A DNA stretch of 64,000 nucleotides from Paulinella micropora. Its lineage: Eukaryota; Cercozoa; Imbricatea; Euglyphida. The notes under the pieces are model-generated. The model worked only from the letters and a program-made list of their open reading frames with translations. It did not search any database and was not told the origin of the DNA. Numbering within the stretch: the stretch's first letter is position 1; each line of letters starts with the position of its first letter. Shown here piece by piece: positions 53,001-62,400 of this stretch. A program made the translations under genes and the position numbers. The stretch covers positions 559,101 to 623,100 of the forward strand of contig BJOX01000041.1 of the NCBI GenBank assembly GCA_009731375.1, in the 5' to 3' direction.

Positions 53001-53145
53001 AAATAGCAAACAGCAAAACATTAACCATTTCAGCATTGTTCATACTATAAACATAAAAAAGAAAGTTAATGAGAATAAATGGTGCGGACGCGAGTTTATC
53101 AATAAAAATGATAGTATCCCTAACGGATATCAAATGATATTTTAG
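50057..53145 (+). pseudogene. Protein-primed family B DNA polymerase, broken
   Basis: Replicates the linear genome from a terminal protein in PLVs and Polintons. Two reading frames carry it. Frame 1 (50057-51145) has the N-terminal region with a Cys/His cluster (CEKCLRKYVKKHTC) and exonuclease motif I (HYDLETF). After a one-base shift near 51145 the second frame carries exo II (NGANFDHYF), exo III (CLEYLKCDVMGL), polymerase A (VDADVVSLYP), B (KLFMNSLYGK) and C (YIDTDS), then KRYYHLRGKGL. In-frame stops TAA at 51229 and TAG at 51367 lie between exo I and exo III. All six catalytic motifs survive, so inactivation is recent, or the indel is a sequencing error. The TAG stop at 53143 is part of a hairpin. 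Confidence 0.88.
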
Positions 53146-53258
53146 AATTGCGCTCACAATCTCAAACTTGTTTGAGATATCCCGCTTATTCTAAAACATC
53201 GATGTTTATCAACAAACGAGAATGAGCGAAGCGAATGAAAGTGTAGTTGATAAATATC
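53136..53258. terminator. Hairpin pair after the polymerase gene
   Basis: First hairpin 53136-53200: GATATTTTAGAAT ... ATTCTAAAACATC, with an inner stem ATCTCAAA-CTTG-TTTGAGAT. The polymerase stop TAG lies in its left arm. Second hairpin 53201-53258: GATGTTTATCAAC ... GTTGATAAATATC around the core GAGAATGAGCGAAGCGAATG. Confidence 0.8.
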
Positions 53259-53307
53259 AATTAATTATTTTTTTCCATAAAACTTTTTTACCAGTCTATA
53301 TAGACCA

Positions 53308-53595
53308 ATGACCACCCTCACCAGACTATGTGAGAAGTTTGAGAAACTCTCTATTGAAAATAAAAAAGAAACATTTTCTCTTACCGATGTTAAAAAGATA
53401 ATTACTGACGAAATCCAAATGATTGAAAATGCACGGGCAGGTAAGCCAAGGGATATATTTCCATTTGGTAAGTATAAAGGTAAGAAAATTCAAGATGTAG
53501 CGGTTATTGATAAGCAATACCTTGAATGGGTTATGAAACAGCCGTGGTTTGAAAAATTTACGGACATTAAAAGTGAAGTAAAAAAATACATATAA
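53308..53595 (+). CDS. DUF3820-like small protein
   Basis: 95 residues: a helical N-terminal half, then FPFGKYKGKKIQDVAV...YLEWVMKQPWF, the hallmark of the DUF3820 family (FGKYKG.....P..YL.W). This fold occurs next to nucleases or replication proteins in phages and large DNA viruses. A role in replication is inferred from its place after the polymerase. Complete ORF, followed by a hairpin sharing the CTCAAACTTGTTTGAG stem. Confidence 0.7.
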   Translation: MTTLTRLCEKFEKLSIENKKETFSLTDVKKIITDEIQMIENARAGKPRDIFPFGKYKGKKIQDVAVIDKQYLEWVMKQPWFEKFTDIKSEVKKYI

Positions 53596-53598
53596 TTG

Positions 53599-53650
53599 GT
53601 AAATCTACACTCCAATCTCAAACTTGTTTGAGATACCCCGCTCCCGTGTG
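53599..53650. terminator. Hairpin after the DUF3820-like gene
   Basis: The inner stem AATCTCAAACTTGTTTGAGAT is the same as at 53158 and 55420. Outer arms GTAAATCTACAC and GTGTGTTTTAC pair imperfectly. The gene's stop TAA is a few bases before it. Confidence 0.65.
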
Positions 53651-53690
53651 TTTTACGAACATCGTTTTCTTTTAATTATCTTTATATAAG

Positions 53691-54112
53691 ATGACCGACC
53701 TAAGCACCAAACAGGACTACTTGAGGGAAATTGAAAAATGGAGCCTTGACAGCGAAATTAAGAAACCTTCAATTAAATGGACTAAACCCAAAATTGCTTC
53801 TTTCTATGAGCAATATAAACCACGTGATGACAATGTAAAAGTAGTTATTCCGTTGGAAAACGTGTTAGTTGAAGAGCAGAACACACCTTTTAAGACAACT
53901 GATTTAAAAGAGAGCTGGAATTACAGAAATAAAGGCTAATGTAGGCGAAGAGATAACAAAGAAAGAAGATGAAACCGATATTTTTCTTCAATATGGTAAG
54001 TATAAAAAAAATGAAAATTGAAGATGTCGCTAAGATTGACAAACCATACCTTGAATATTTAATTCAAGACCCTTATTTTAATAACAAAGATGCGGTAAAA
54101 AAAAATCTCTGA
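53691..54112 (+). pseudogene. Second DUF3820-like protein, frameshifted
   Basis: The first 82 codons (53691-53939) are an open frame of unknown type. Beyond, in other frames, IFLQYGKYKK ... KIEDVAKIDKPYLEYLIQDPYF repeats the DUF3820 signature of the preceding gene. The frame changes near 53935 and within an A run near 54010. The homopolymer makes a sequencing error possible. The TGA at 54110-54112 merges into TGATATTTGAAAATCC, like other hairpin arms, but its partner arm is not evident. Confidence 0.55.
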
Positions 54113-54147
54113 TATTTGAAAATCCACGCTTATTATTTTTTTTCACA

Positions 54148-55397
54148 TCAATGGTCTTCAATAAAATTAACGATAACACTTACATTTCCTCCATTATTAG
54201 CCGTCGCGACAGACTTTTGTAAAAATGTTAGATTTTCACCAGGAGAGAGTTGTATGTCGTAAGTTCGCAGGTCAATAAGTTGGCTAGAAGTAGCATTAAC
54301 ATAAAGTTTAAGAATTACGTCTGTTATAACAGCACCACCGAGGGCAGTCGCACTAACGTCCTTTGACACGATTGAAGTTGCGGCATCAATATCAACAAAG
54401 TTCTCCGCCGTAAGTGTTCCAGTTGTTTTCACAATTCGCACTATATTAACTTTTGTGTCTTCGTTTGATATGCTAACGAGAGATGGATAAACGATTGAAT
54501 AATTTGTTGCTGCACCAATAAAAAGTGATTTATTTTTTATGCTAAGAATCGGGCTTTCAGTGGTGCTCGCCTTTTCATCTCCTTCCGCTTCATTTGATAT
54601 GCTTGAATTAATAGTGTTGGAGCCCTCAATAAACATACTACAACTTGCTGTTTTCAATGTTTGTATTCCTACATCATTATCATTTTTCATACGAGCAACA
54701 AATGGGAGAGTTGTATTCCGCAGACTGACACCTGTGTTTGCATTAGCATACTTAATCATATGGACTTGCTGGAATTCGCTAGTGTTTGGGTTCTCAATTG
54801 AAAACTTAATAGACCAAAACCCAAATATTGAAATTGAATTTGAAATACATTTCCCTTACTCCAATCCAAGAGTGGCATATCTTTGGTTCCATCGCACGGG
54901 TCATTCCAGTTTGCTTGTTAAATATATGAAACAACACCCCCTTTCGCATGTGCTATACAGAAACCCGATATACCATCCCTATAAAAGTAGAATCCATTTT
55001 GCAAATTATTATCACCAATACCTATAAATGATATATATTCATTAGTTTCATTAGTAGCCCATAAAGCAGTGAAGCGGGTTAAAACTCCCATACCTGTTCT
55101 GTATTTTATTTTTCTTTTGCTTTCCATAATGGCATTAGAAGTAATATCTGCGGTTGTTTTTAATTCCGCCATATTATTCAAAAATGACACACTTGATTTT
55201 GTTTCTGTTTTCGTCCATACCCGTGTATTAATGGTGTATGGAAAGATTTCCTGTAAAACTGGTGTTAATGAACTTGTTAGGCTTTCGCCAAAGGCAGTTT
55301 TCATATTTTGACCACCTACGTATCCATCATATCCGACTTTGACATTTACGAAGTCTCCGCCTGGATTTTGTGCGATTAAATTTCTCTGGTGAGACAT
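54148..55397 (-). pseudogene. Spike/fibre-like structural protein, frameshifted
   Basis: Starts at ATG 55397 next to a hairpin (MSHQRNLIAQNPGGDFVNVK). The middle, across a break at about 54920-54800, reads NWNDPCDGTKDMPLLDW, VFQIQFQYLGFG, then a frame change, then HMIKYANANTGVSLRNTTLPF. This arrangement (LDW.KG..F.IDF.WLG.G.V.F, then H..N....V......LP.RYE) is found in virion proteins of phages, PLVs and large DNA viruses. The rest, to TGA 54148-54150, is beta-rich. At least two frame breaks. Confidence 0.6.
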
Positions 55398-55398
55398 T

Positions 55399-55589
55399 GA
55401 TATTTTATAATTGCGCTCACAATCTCAAACTTGTTTGAGATACCCCGCTTATTATAAAATATCGTTTTTATTTTGAAAAAAAAATCAATCTATTAATCTT
55501 TCACGATGTTTATGAGCAAGCGAAAATGAGCGTTATGTTGATTTTTATTTAAAATTCAACATTGGATGAAAGCGATGCTCATGAATATC
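55399..55589. terminator. Hairpin pair between spike and capsid genes
   Basis: 55399-55463: GATATTTTATAAT ... ATTATAAAATATC, with the same inner ATCTCAAA stem as at 53158. Compared with 53136-53200, G-to-T in one arm is matched by C-to-A in the other. 55505-55589: GATGTTTATGAGCA ... TGCTCATGAATATC; the capsid gene's TAG stop overlaps its last base. A second T-rich inverted repeat (GTTGATTTT ... AATTCAAC) sits inside the second hairpin. Confidence 0.8.
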
Positions 55590-57073
55590 TATGAGATTGT
55601 AATCATATTTGCCTTAACCTGTACCTCCCGCTGAGTAATGGCCACGGTGTAATGGTTGTAGGCGGCATTCGCGGTGGTCGCAATAAACTCCCATCGTCGC
55701 TCAGTATCAAGACTTAAACCGCTGATTTCATTTTGGTCTTTGCTCCATAGCGGGCGGGTATTATCCCAAGCATCAACCCAGAACCAATTGTATTTATACA
55801 CATCGTTATTCAACAAGGCCGAACCCTCAACCTTTGGCTTCAAATACATATAGTCTTCTTCGCTCGCAGTGTCAATGTTGAATTCTTGCTGGCGGGAACC
55901 ATCCAGAGTAGTGTAAAAATTGACAACCTTAGTAGCGCCACGATTATCGTTGTCATAGGCTGTGTTCTTTCTTTCTTCTGTGTTAAAAACAGAGTGATAA
56001 ATCTTCTTCAAACGGCGACCGTGGCCTCTGTCAAATCGCATAAAAATGTTTTGGCTTGTGCTTGCTTGTGTAGTATTCTTATAAACATAGGAATAATCAA
56101 TATTGAAGTTCATGCCTTCGGGGCTAGCAATCTTCTGCTGGATTGATTGAATGACATCAGGGTTCGTTTCAACCGCAAGAAACAAGGCAAGATTGGTGAC
56201 ATCAGCAGATACAGCCATAGGCATGGTAGCATTTGCTGCGGCAAGATAAGCAGTGCTAATACAAGTAGCCGCACCATTCGTCACCGTATAACCGGTTCTG
56301 TCAGTAGCACCCCACACAATCCGCATAGTCAAAATTTCTGGAAACATAATAGTCTTATCAAGTGCGAAAATAGTGTTAATAATCATACCCAAAGGAATTT
56401 TAACATTTATGGCCAAAGTGGCATTCGCTCCACTTCCCGCAAGATACTTCGCCTCGTTGTAATTAACATTTACGGCGGATAGTGCTCCAACTCCAGTCGT
56501 TAGAGCAGCATCATCATGACGACGAGCAGAAATCACTGGCTCACGCAATAGACCCTGAGTAGAGGCGGTAACATTGTCAGCACCATCAGCGGCCGCACGA
56601 AAGGCTGTTCTAGTTGCGTCAACAGCACTAATGTTAATCAAGCCGTTAGCATTACACTTTTGCATACACCCCCAACCACTAGCATCGCCGTGGTTAGGAA
56701 GGTCTAAGAAATCCTTCAAACTCACTTCTGGTTTCCACAGCATCTTAATTACCATTCTGAGATGATTAAGGTCGCACAGATAAACACCGCTACGGGTCTG
56801 AAGTTGTATCTGGCTAATTTGTGAATGGCAGTCCATAAAAATTCTAGAATAAACATAGGCACCAGCCGCTTTCATAGTATAAGTAAAACTCAAATAAGAC
56901 CTAGCGAGATTAAAAGGTCGGCTAATAAGGTCAAAACTTCGTTCTTGTCCGCCAGCAGTGGTGACTTCAAATGTTCCAGAACCCTCACGAGGGGCGAGTT
57001 TATTCAAACGATAAGAAGCACTGATGTAGTCAGTCTTACTGAAGTCTAGTTCTCCGCCGTGTTGAGTGGGCAT
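55589..57073 (-). CDS. Major capsid protein (double jelly-roll type)
   Basis: 494 residues from ATG 57073, complete. N-terminal MPTQHGGELDFSKTDYISAS, then RPFNLARSYLSFTYTM and IQLQTRSGVYLCDLNHL, a pattern typical of PLV and adintovirus-like major capsid proteins (NLARSYL.F ... TRSGVYL.D). The length fits that family. C-terminal regions are beta-rich (AYNHYTVAITQREVQVKAN). It forms the hexameric capsomers of the virion. It is the longest intact virion gene here. The TAG stop adjoins a hairpin. Confidence 0.85.
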   Translation of the reverse strand: MPTQHGGELDFSKTDYISASYRLNKLAPREGSGTFEVTTAGGQERSFDLISRPFNLARSYLSFTYTMKAAGAYVYSRIFMDCHSQISQIQLQTRSGVYLCDLNHLRMVIKMLWKPEVSLKDFLDLPNHGDASGWGCMQKCNANGLINISAVDATRTAFRAAADGADNVTASTQGLLREPVISARRHDDAALTTGVGALSAVNVNYNEAKYLAGSGANATLAINVKIPLGMIINTIFALDKTIMFPEILTMRIVWGATDRTGYTVTNGAATCISTAYLAAANATMPMAVSADVTNLALFLAVETNPDVIQSIQQKIASPEGMNFNIDYSYVYKNTTQASTSQNIFMRFDRGHGRRLKKIYHSVFNTEERKNTAYDNDNRGATKVVNFYTTLDGSRQQEFNIDTASEEDYMYLKPKVEGSALLNNDVYKYNWFWVDAWDNTRPLWSKDQNEISGLSLDTERRWEFIATTANAAYNHYTVAITQREVQVKANMITIS

Positions 57074-57139
57074 TTTGTTTTTGATTTTTAGGCAGTTGAG
57101 ATTATTAACTAATTCACCAGAATATATTTATAGAAAAAA

Positions 57140-57166
57140 ATAAATAATTCCAAAATAATTATTTAT
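57140..57166. terminator. Short hairpin at the penton-gene stop
   Basis: ATAAATAATT - CCAAAAT - AATTATTTAT, a perfect 10-bp stem. The TAA stop of the upstream minus-strand gene (57163-57165) is inside the arm. Confidence 0.7.
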
Positions 57167-57976
57167 CTCTGTTTCAAAAGATTGAAGAATGATGTAAATA
57201 AATTAAAATAATTCGTTTCCCTGTAAATAAACAATGTCATAACGATACCCAAACCATTAAGATTTATAGCCTGATCGTTTTCGTCTGTAAGATAAAACCT
57301 ATATACATTATTGAAACTAGTTGATAATTTCTTACCATACTCAGACCCACTTCCGTCATATATAATGGCTCCAAATGGAATTTCATTCGCCGTGTATATT
57401 TCTTGTAGCACGTGATTATCTCTTTCACCAAGTAAGTCCGATTGAAGGTATAAAGTCTTTTCACCAGTTAGAATAATTACATTCGGCGATTTAATAAAAT
57501 CATGAGCGAAGAAATATGTAGAATTTCTATCAAACCCCATAACCTCGTGAATACGGGTATCATCATCAAATATGAACCGCGGTTGAATTCCCTTATTCTC
57601 TGACACACTGAATGTTAATTTGCCATCCTCTGGGTCTATGTTGGTATTATTACTGGATACAACATAAGTATAATTATTTGGGCTGTCCGCGGTTAGCACC
57701 TCCGACAACTTATTTTTTAGATTGTTCATTGTGTAGTTTCCCTCAGGTATCGTAATTAAAGCCTCATACCCGTTTTCGCTAAGAGTAAAAGTATTATATG
57801 GTGATGCCACGGACTAATACGACTTAGGCACATAGATATGAAGTATTTTACAATGTGTGGGATTGTCTAGCCCCTTCATATTGACTTCGTGTGTAAAGTC
57901 GCTATCTGTGCCAGTTATTCTGTTTTTGCTGGTGATATAGTAAATACCCGAACTTTCTTTCACCCTTATAGTCCAT
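57163..57976 (-). pseudogene. Penton-like minor capsid protein, interrupted
   Basis: Main open part 57163-57810 (215 codons, GTG-initiated as read). It includes ITIPEGNYTMNNLKNKLSE and FIFDDDTRIHEVMGFDRNSTY, a pattern typical of penton/minor capsid proteins in PLVs and large DNA viruses (I.EG.Y....L...l.......G...). In frame upstream, past a TAG at about 57816-57818, is the expected N terminus (SKNRITGTDSDFTHEV, KILHIYVPKSY). That N-terminal part lacks an in-frame ATG. An ATG at 57976 is one base out of frame, so there is also a frameshift near the start. Confidence 0.65.
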
Positions 57977-57982
57977 GATATA

Positions 57983-58192
57983 GATATTTTAGAATAGCGC
58001 TTTCGTTTGACTCTCGCTTATTCTAAAACATCGTTTTTTTATTTTGGAAAAAATTAAATGGTATACGATATTTGTAAAACACATGAAAATGAGTGAAACG
58101 AATGAGAGTGTGGATTTACGAATATCTTTTATAAAAATATTATTCTTTTATGAGCAAGCGAAAATGAGCGTAGCGAATGAAAGCGATGCTCA
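57983..58192. terminator. Three hairpins between penton and protease genes
   Basis: 57983-58032: GATATTTTAGAATAGCGC ... CGCTTATTCTAAAACATC. 58067-58126: GATATTTGTAAA ... TTTACGAATATC around GAGTGAAACGAATGAGAGTG. About 58145-58196: TTTTATGAGCA ... TGCTCATAAAA around GAGCGTAGCGAATGAAAG. The last contains the protease stop codon TGA in its right arm. Confidence 0.8.
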
Positions 58193-58927
58193 TAAAAAGG
58201 TGTCAAATCCATACCCATTCTGTGCTTTTAATTTCTCCGCTTCTTCTTCTTTTAGGTCTGTATAGCCACTAGCAAACTTAAATCGGTTGTCTTTCGCTCG
58301 CTCCATAAAAAATCTCATACTATGCCAACCGCACGTGTCTGAGGTGTTTGATTGATTTTTAACCTTATTTACTTTCATTAATAGATATGTGCTTGGGTGG
58401 CTTCGGTCTATTAGTTGTTTCATTTGTTGTTGAAAGTCTTCAGTAGGTTCATAAACTGCTAAGGGGTCATAGACTTCAACACTCCTGTCTTTATCTAGAC
58501 TTATCCATACTGCGATCCAATGAGACCCTGCTTGCTTGTGATTGTCCAAATTCATAATAAATCCGTATCGCTTTCTGCTTCCTGGCTTCAACTTGTAAAT
58601 TTCATCACTGGCTATTGCTCCGAGATACCATCTATATTTTTTCATTAAATCATCTATTTCATTAGTCATTAAACTGCGACCCTCTCCTTGTAAGGGGACT
58701 TGCTCTTGCTGTTGCTCGTCCGTCTGTGGTTGCTCTGGCGTCTCCGCGACGCTCGGGGGTATGGCTGTCTCCGCGACGCTTGGGGGTATGGCTGTCTCCG
58801 CGACGCTCGGGGGTAGCGGTTGGGGCATTCCCTCGTCAATATTCAAATCATTTGAAACTTGTTTATCTACATTTGGGTCTATAGTCATTTTGTTCGTTAG
58901 AGTATTTACAAAATCATGTTTGTTCAT
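58190..58927 (-). CDS. Adenain-like cysteine protease (virion maturation)
   Basis: 245 residues from ATG 58927. I prefer this start to a TTG at 58993, which overlaps the previous gene. The catalytic triad is visible: His in GSHWIAVW, Asp in VEVYDP, Cys in SDTCGWHSMRFF, in the order and spacing of the adenovirus protease/Ulp1 (C48/C5) group. The N-terminal third is Pro/Gln-rich with a direct repeat PPSVAETAI three times. It is expected to cleave capsid precursors during maturation. Intact frame. Confidence 0.8.
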   Translation of the reverse strand: MNKHDFVNTLTNKMTIDPNVDKQVSNDLNIDEGMPQPLPPSVAETAIPPSVAETAIPPSVAETPEQPQTDEQQQEQVPLQGEGRSLMTNEIDDLMKKYRWYLGAIASDEIYKLKPGSRKRYGFIMNLDNHKQAGSHWIAVWISLDKDRSVEVYDPLAVYEPTEDFQQQMKQLIDRSHPSTYLLMKVNKVKNQSNTSDTCGWHSMRFFMERAKDNRFKFASGYTDLKEEEAEKLKAQNGYGFDTFL

Positions 58928-58961
58928 TGTGTGTTTCCAATCTTTGCGGGCTAAATATTTT

Positions 58962-60245
58962 TTAATTATTTTTATTGAAAATACCTTTATCAATTAATTC
59001 TTCTAATGTCTTCGCTCCACTACCTTTTTGCTCATTAATACCCATAAACTCTTCATATCTAGCATAATCCGCTACTTTTCTTTTTACGTTTTCCTTTTCA
59101 TTTCCAACATCAATATTAAACCTTTTAATCATGTTAATTATCCACTTTGAAGTGTCTTTGTAATTTAATTTTTTATGTCCATCACTATCTAGTCTCTTTT
59201 TTAAAGCCTGTGCTAACTCTTTTATAGTAATGTTTGGGTGATAAGTTTTTGAAAATGCTGAGATTAAAAATTGATTAATTTGTAAATGTTCAAAATGCTT
59301 ACCCTTTTCTTCTGCTTTCTTTTCTTCCTTTTCAAGTTTTTCTTTATATTCTTCTGCTAACTTTTTCTGTTCCTCTAAAGATGTCGCTGTGGCTATAGCC
59401 GTCTGAATATCTTGACTGGCTTTTTGTAAGTCTTTACGACTCATCTTTTTTATGAACTTATCTGTATATCCTGCTAATTTCAGTGTTTCAATATCTTTCT
59501 GCTTTTGCTTTTTTTCTTCCTCATATTGCTCTTTCGTTTTCAATGGTGCTTCATCTCCTAAATTAGGTAATTGTGGTGCTTGTGGTGGTGCTCCTAATGG
59601 CGGTGCTTGTTGTGGTGCTCCTAATGGCGGTGCTTGCGGCTGTCCATGTTGTGGTGGCATAATATATTGATATTGTGGTGGCGGTGGTAATGCTTGTATC
59701 CTATTTTTTCTGTCTTCTTCATATTTTACATCTTCTATGAGTTTTTGCTCCCTTCTCAGTTCTCTGGCTTTTTGTTCTTGTCGTTCATTAATATCCGCTA
59801 GTTCTCTTTTGTGTTCCCTATCCATTATATCTTGTCTTTCCTTAGCATCTGCTATGTCTTTTCGTTCTAGCCTTTTCTTTTCTTCTATCACATCTTCCCT
59901 TTTCTTCTTTTCCTTTTCTTCCTCGTCATGTATTAACTCATATTTCTTCTGTAAGTTGCTTTGTATCTGGTTTCGGTTCTCGTGTTCAAGACGATTGAAA
60001 TCAGATTTGATTATTTTTTCCCTTGGCTTGCGACTAACCCTTTGCGACTTTGGCTTATTACCAATATATTTCATAAAAAGTTTAACGATTTGTAATGTGC
60101 TTAAATCATTTGTTTTCTTACCAAAATTAAGATAATATTTTTTACCCTTCTGGATAATATAAGGCCTCCCGCTCTTATTTCTATAAACCCGCGGGGGTCT
60201 TACCTTAGCCTTTGATATTTTAGAATTGCGCTTCATGCTTCGCAT
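58962..60245 (-). CDS. Coiled-coil protein with basic N terminus
   Basis: 427 codons. The first 60 residues (VRPPRVYRNKSGRPYIIQKG) look like a short basic domain I have seen only in PLV/virophage-type proteins. Residues about 100-300 are a Glu/Lys/Arg-rich coiled coil with an interposed PPPPQYQ / APPLGAPQQAP proline-repeat. The C-terminal part is helical (KELAQALKKRL...). The ATGs at 60245 and 60236 lie inside a hairpin. A start at AAG 60217 in the context AAAATATCAAAG would match other starts (AAAATATCAATG) if one base had changed. Function unknown. It overlaps nothing downstream except the protease alternative start. Confidence 0.6.
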   Translation of the reverse strand: MRSMKRNSKISKAKVRPPRVYRNKSGRPYIIQKGKKYYLNFGKKTNDLSTLQIVKLFMKYIGNKPKSQRVSRKPREKIIKSDFNRLEHENRNQIQSNLQKKYELIHDEEEKEKKKREDVIEEKKRLERKDIADAKERQDIMDREHKRELADINERQEQKARELRREQKLIEDVKYEEDRKNRIQALPPPPQYQYIMPPQHGQPQAPPLGAPQQAPPLGAPPQAPQLPNLGDEAPLKTKEQYEEEKKQKQKDIETLKLAGYTDKFIKKMSRKDLQKASQDIQTAIATATSLEEQKKLAEEYKEKLEKEEKKAEEKGKHFEHLQINQFLISAFSKTYHPNITIKELAQALKKRLDSDGHKKLNYKDTSKWIINMIKRFNIDVGNEKENVKRKVADYARYEEFMGINEQKGSGAKTLEELIDKGIFNKNN

Positions 60246-60434
60246 TATCGCTTATTCTAAAACATCTATTTTTTTTATTAAAAAAATTAATCTGGACGAT
60301 GTTGACATTTATCAACTACACTCCTATCTGGCTAATCGCCAGATTTCCCGTTCGTTGATAAACATCGTAAAAAGTAAAAACGATGTTTGAAAAACACACG
60401 AGAGCGGTAGCGGAAGTGTGGATTTTCAAATATC
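60214..60434. terminator. Three hairpins between coiled-coil and core-like genes
   Basis: 60214-60266: GATATTTTAGAATTGCGC ... CGCTTATTCTAAAACATC. 60298-60366: ATTTATCAAC ... GTTGATAAACATC with inner ATCTGGC-TAATC-GCCAGAT. 60382-60434: GATGTTTGAAAAACACAC ... GTGTGGATTTTCAAATATC. The core-like gene's TGA (60436-60438) adjoins the last. Confidence 0.8.
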
Positions 60435-60435
60435 A

Positions 60436-60749
60436 TCAGCGAAACTTTACAGCCCCTCCTCGTTGCTTACCATATCCGAGTTTTGATGCTACAGCACTAA
60501 CACTACCAGCGTAAGGTACCCCGACGCTACTTAATGCTCCCGCAGTTCTAGAGATTAACTTATTATTGCGAAGAAATTTATCAACAGCCGTGGCAGTTTT
60601 TCCAATCTTTACCCAGTTAATCTTTCCCCCCTTTTGCCCACATCCCTTCTTCTTAGTTTTCTTTTTTCCCCTCCCTTCTGTGGCATTGATGGATTGTATC
60701 CGATGTTATATCCTGATGGTTGTGAAATTATCACTGGTGATACTGGCAT
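60436..60749 (-). pseudogene. Small basic core-like protein, frameshifted
   Basis: Starts MPVSPVIISQPSGYNIGYNP (ATG 60749) and, after a frame change in a G4-A6 run near 60667, continues GKKKTKKKGCGQKGGKINW ... GYGKQRGGAVKFR, ending at TGA 60436-60438. The basic KKK/RGG composition and small size fit the virion core or cement-like proteins of PLVs, which resemble adenovirus pX/pVI-type proteins. The frameshift is in a homopolymer and could be a sequencing error. Confidence 0.55.
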
Positions 60750-60779
60750 ATATAATACAGAAAAATAATTAATTAAAAG

Positions 60780-60915
60780 ATATTAAAAATCCACACTCTC
60801 ATTCGCCGCGCTCATTTTTGTGTGTTTTTTAAATATCGGTGTTGCTTTAATGGTTTCGATGTTTGACAATAAACGAGAATGAGTGAAACGAATGAGAGTG
60901 AAATGGTCAAATATA
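60780..60915. terminator. Hairpin pair between core-like and ATPase genes
   Basis: 60780-60837: GATATTAAAAATCCACAC ... GTGTGTTTTTTAAATATC (imperfect), with the core CTCATTCGCCGCGCTCATT in reverse sense. 60858-60915: GATGTTTGAC ... GGTCAAATAT around GAGAATGAGTGAAACGAATG. The ATPase stop TAA (60917-60919) adjoins the second. Confidence 0.75.
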
Positions 60916-60916
60916 A

Positions 60917-61757
60917 TTATTTTAGACGAAAATTGAAGTTTTTTCTTAACTCATCATCAACACTTGAGACATAAAGAAAATTAAATTTCTCCTTTGTAGC
61001 CTCGTGATACTTTCGAAGAAAATAATCAAAATCAAAAGATAAGTCTAAGTGTTTATAGACGAGTTCCATTTGTCCTGAGACTGACCCGGAAAGATTAATA
61101 AATAATCTAACTGCTTAATGGCTTCTGGTCGTAGGTCGTTTAAATACTGACTTGACATAATCACCTTACTTTTATAGTGTCTGTTCTTTTTTAACAAATC
61201 GCTTACGGACTTATCTCTTAATCCGCTCCCTAAATCATCCAAAACAAAAACAACCTCTGGCGAAATATACTTGCTTGGTCGTTCTTTTGGTGCCTCCTTT
61301 ATCTGTTTCTTTTCTTTTCCAAAGTATAAAAATTGTGGTTTCTCCATCGGTTCTTTATCGTCCTGTTTAATTTCGCTTTCCTGCTCTTCATCTGGTTTGT
61401 TCAGTTTGTCAAGTTCATAATCTATCACACTATCTCCGACACGTCGGAGATTACCATCTGATTTGAGAAATGTATATACAGCCATCGGGTTTCCCCTGTT
61501 CTTAAAGTGCTTAACCATTGCTTTATAAATGTAGTCCTTGTGTATTGTTGAAGCAATAATGACAATCCTTGTTTTTCTGTCTGTCGTCCGTTTCAGTATT
61601 TCAAAGAGTGCTGTCGTTTTCCGCTCTTCTTACGGGCTAGCAATTATATATATATATATGCGTAAGGTTCGTTAAATAATTTATAGCCCTTGGCTTTTTT
61701 ATTTCCATCGCCCTCTTGTTTTACTGGTCTAACCTTTACGTTATTCAACTTCTCCAT
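60917..61757 (-). pseudogene. A32/FtsK-like genome-packaging ATPase, broken
   Basis: Pumps DNA into the capsid. From ATG 61757 the N terminus reads MEKLNNVKVRPVKQEGDGNK and GYKLFNEPYAYIY, where a TAT microsatellite (61649-61663) is followed by a stop. The Walker A loop region (ARKKSGK) is split by a one-base frameshift from TTALFEILK. The 157-codon open part (61045-61518) has Walker B VVFVLDDLG and the SKVIMSSQYL sensor. A further frameshift near 61075 precedes the usual C terminus (ELVYKHLDLSFDFDYF ... KEKFNFLYV), ending at TAA 60917-60919. The key motifs are all present but not in one frame. Confidence 0.8.
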
Positions 61758-61770
61758 CTTATATTATTGC

Positions 61771-61920
61771 TTTTCTAAATTCACACTTTCGCTTCGCTTT
61801 CGTGTGTTTTAGAAAATCGTCTTTTTGTGGTATATATCTAACTATTAATTTTTTTACGATGTTTGAGAATTAACGGGATATCTGACGATCATTCAGATTG
61901 TGAGTGAAATTCTCAAATAT
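61771..61920. terminator. Hairpin pair upstream of the ATPase
   Basis: 61771-61817: TTTTCTAAATTCACAC ... GTGTGTTTTAGAAAATC around CTTTCGCTTCGCTTTCG. 61858-61920: GATGTTTGAGAATT ... AATTCTCAAATATC, with an ATCTGA...CAGAT-type inner stem. The next gene's TGA stop begins within the last arm. Confidence 0.75.
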
Positions 61921-62282
61921 CAGCCTAAGAATTCTAAGCATATGACAATTCGGCCTGCTAAATTTCCTGTGTCAATATTTCCGCTGTCTGTTTCAAGGAC
62001 TTTAAATGTATATTGTCCGTCTGTCCATCCAACGACACCTAAATTATAACCGAGATTTGAAATGTTTGCTGTGGTGCTGTCCGCAAATGTTCCAATAATT
62101 CCAATTCTATCCATGTAAAGAATTCTGGTTTTTGTCTCTGTCTGGTCGTTCATATAGTGGATAAATTTTACATTCATTTTGGTGGGTGTGAATGACATTT
62201 GGATATTTTTATTAAATGTTTTGCTTCCTCCAGCAAAATCATTGCTTAGAAAAATAATCTTTTGGTATTTGTACTCCGACAT
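61920..62282 (-). CDS. Small beta-rich protein of unknown function
   Basis: 120 residues from ATG 62282, complete. Alternating hydrophobic residues suggest a beta-sandwich; composition is neutral (IIFLSNDFAGGSKTF ... RIVICLEFLG). I recognise no family. Its position among capsid genes suggests a small virion protein. Confidence 0.5.
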   Translation of the reverse strand: MSEYKYQKIIFLSNDFAGGSKTFNKNIQMSFTPTKMNVKFIHYMNDQTETKTRILYMDRIGIIGTFADSTTANISNLGYNLGVVGWTDGQYTFKVLETDSGNIDTGNLAGRIVICLEFLG

Positions 62283-62400
62283 TGTTTATATATTGTATAA
62301 TATATTATGTTATTAATATTATTATTTGTTGGGTCTGTGGTAGGTCGGACTGCCTGCGACTTTTATAGCAGAGCAAATCAAACAAACGAGATGAGTGTGT

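Noticed and set aside
58928-58993. Protease start at TTG 58993
   Set aside because: Non-ATG and overlapping the upstream gene; ATG 58927 fits better.
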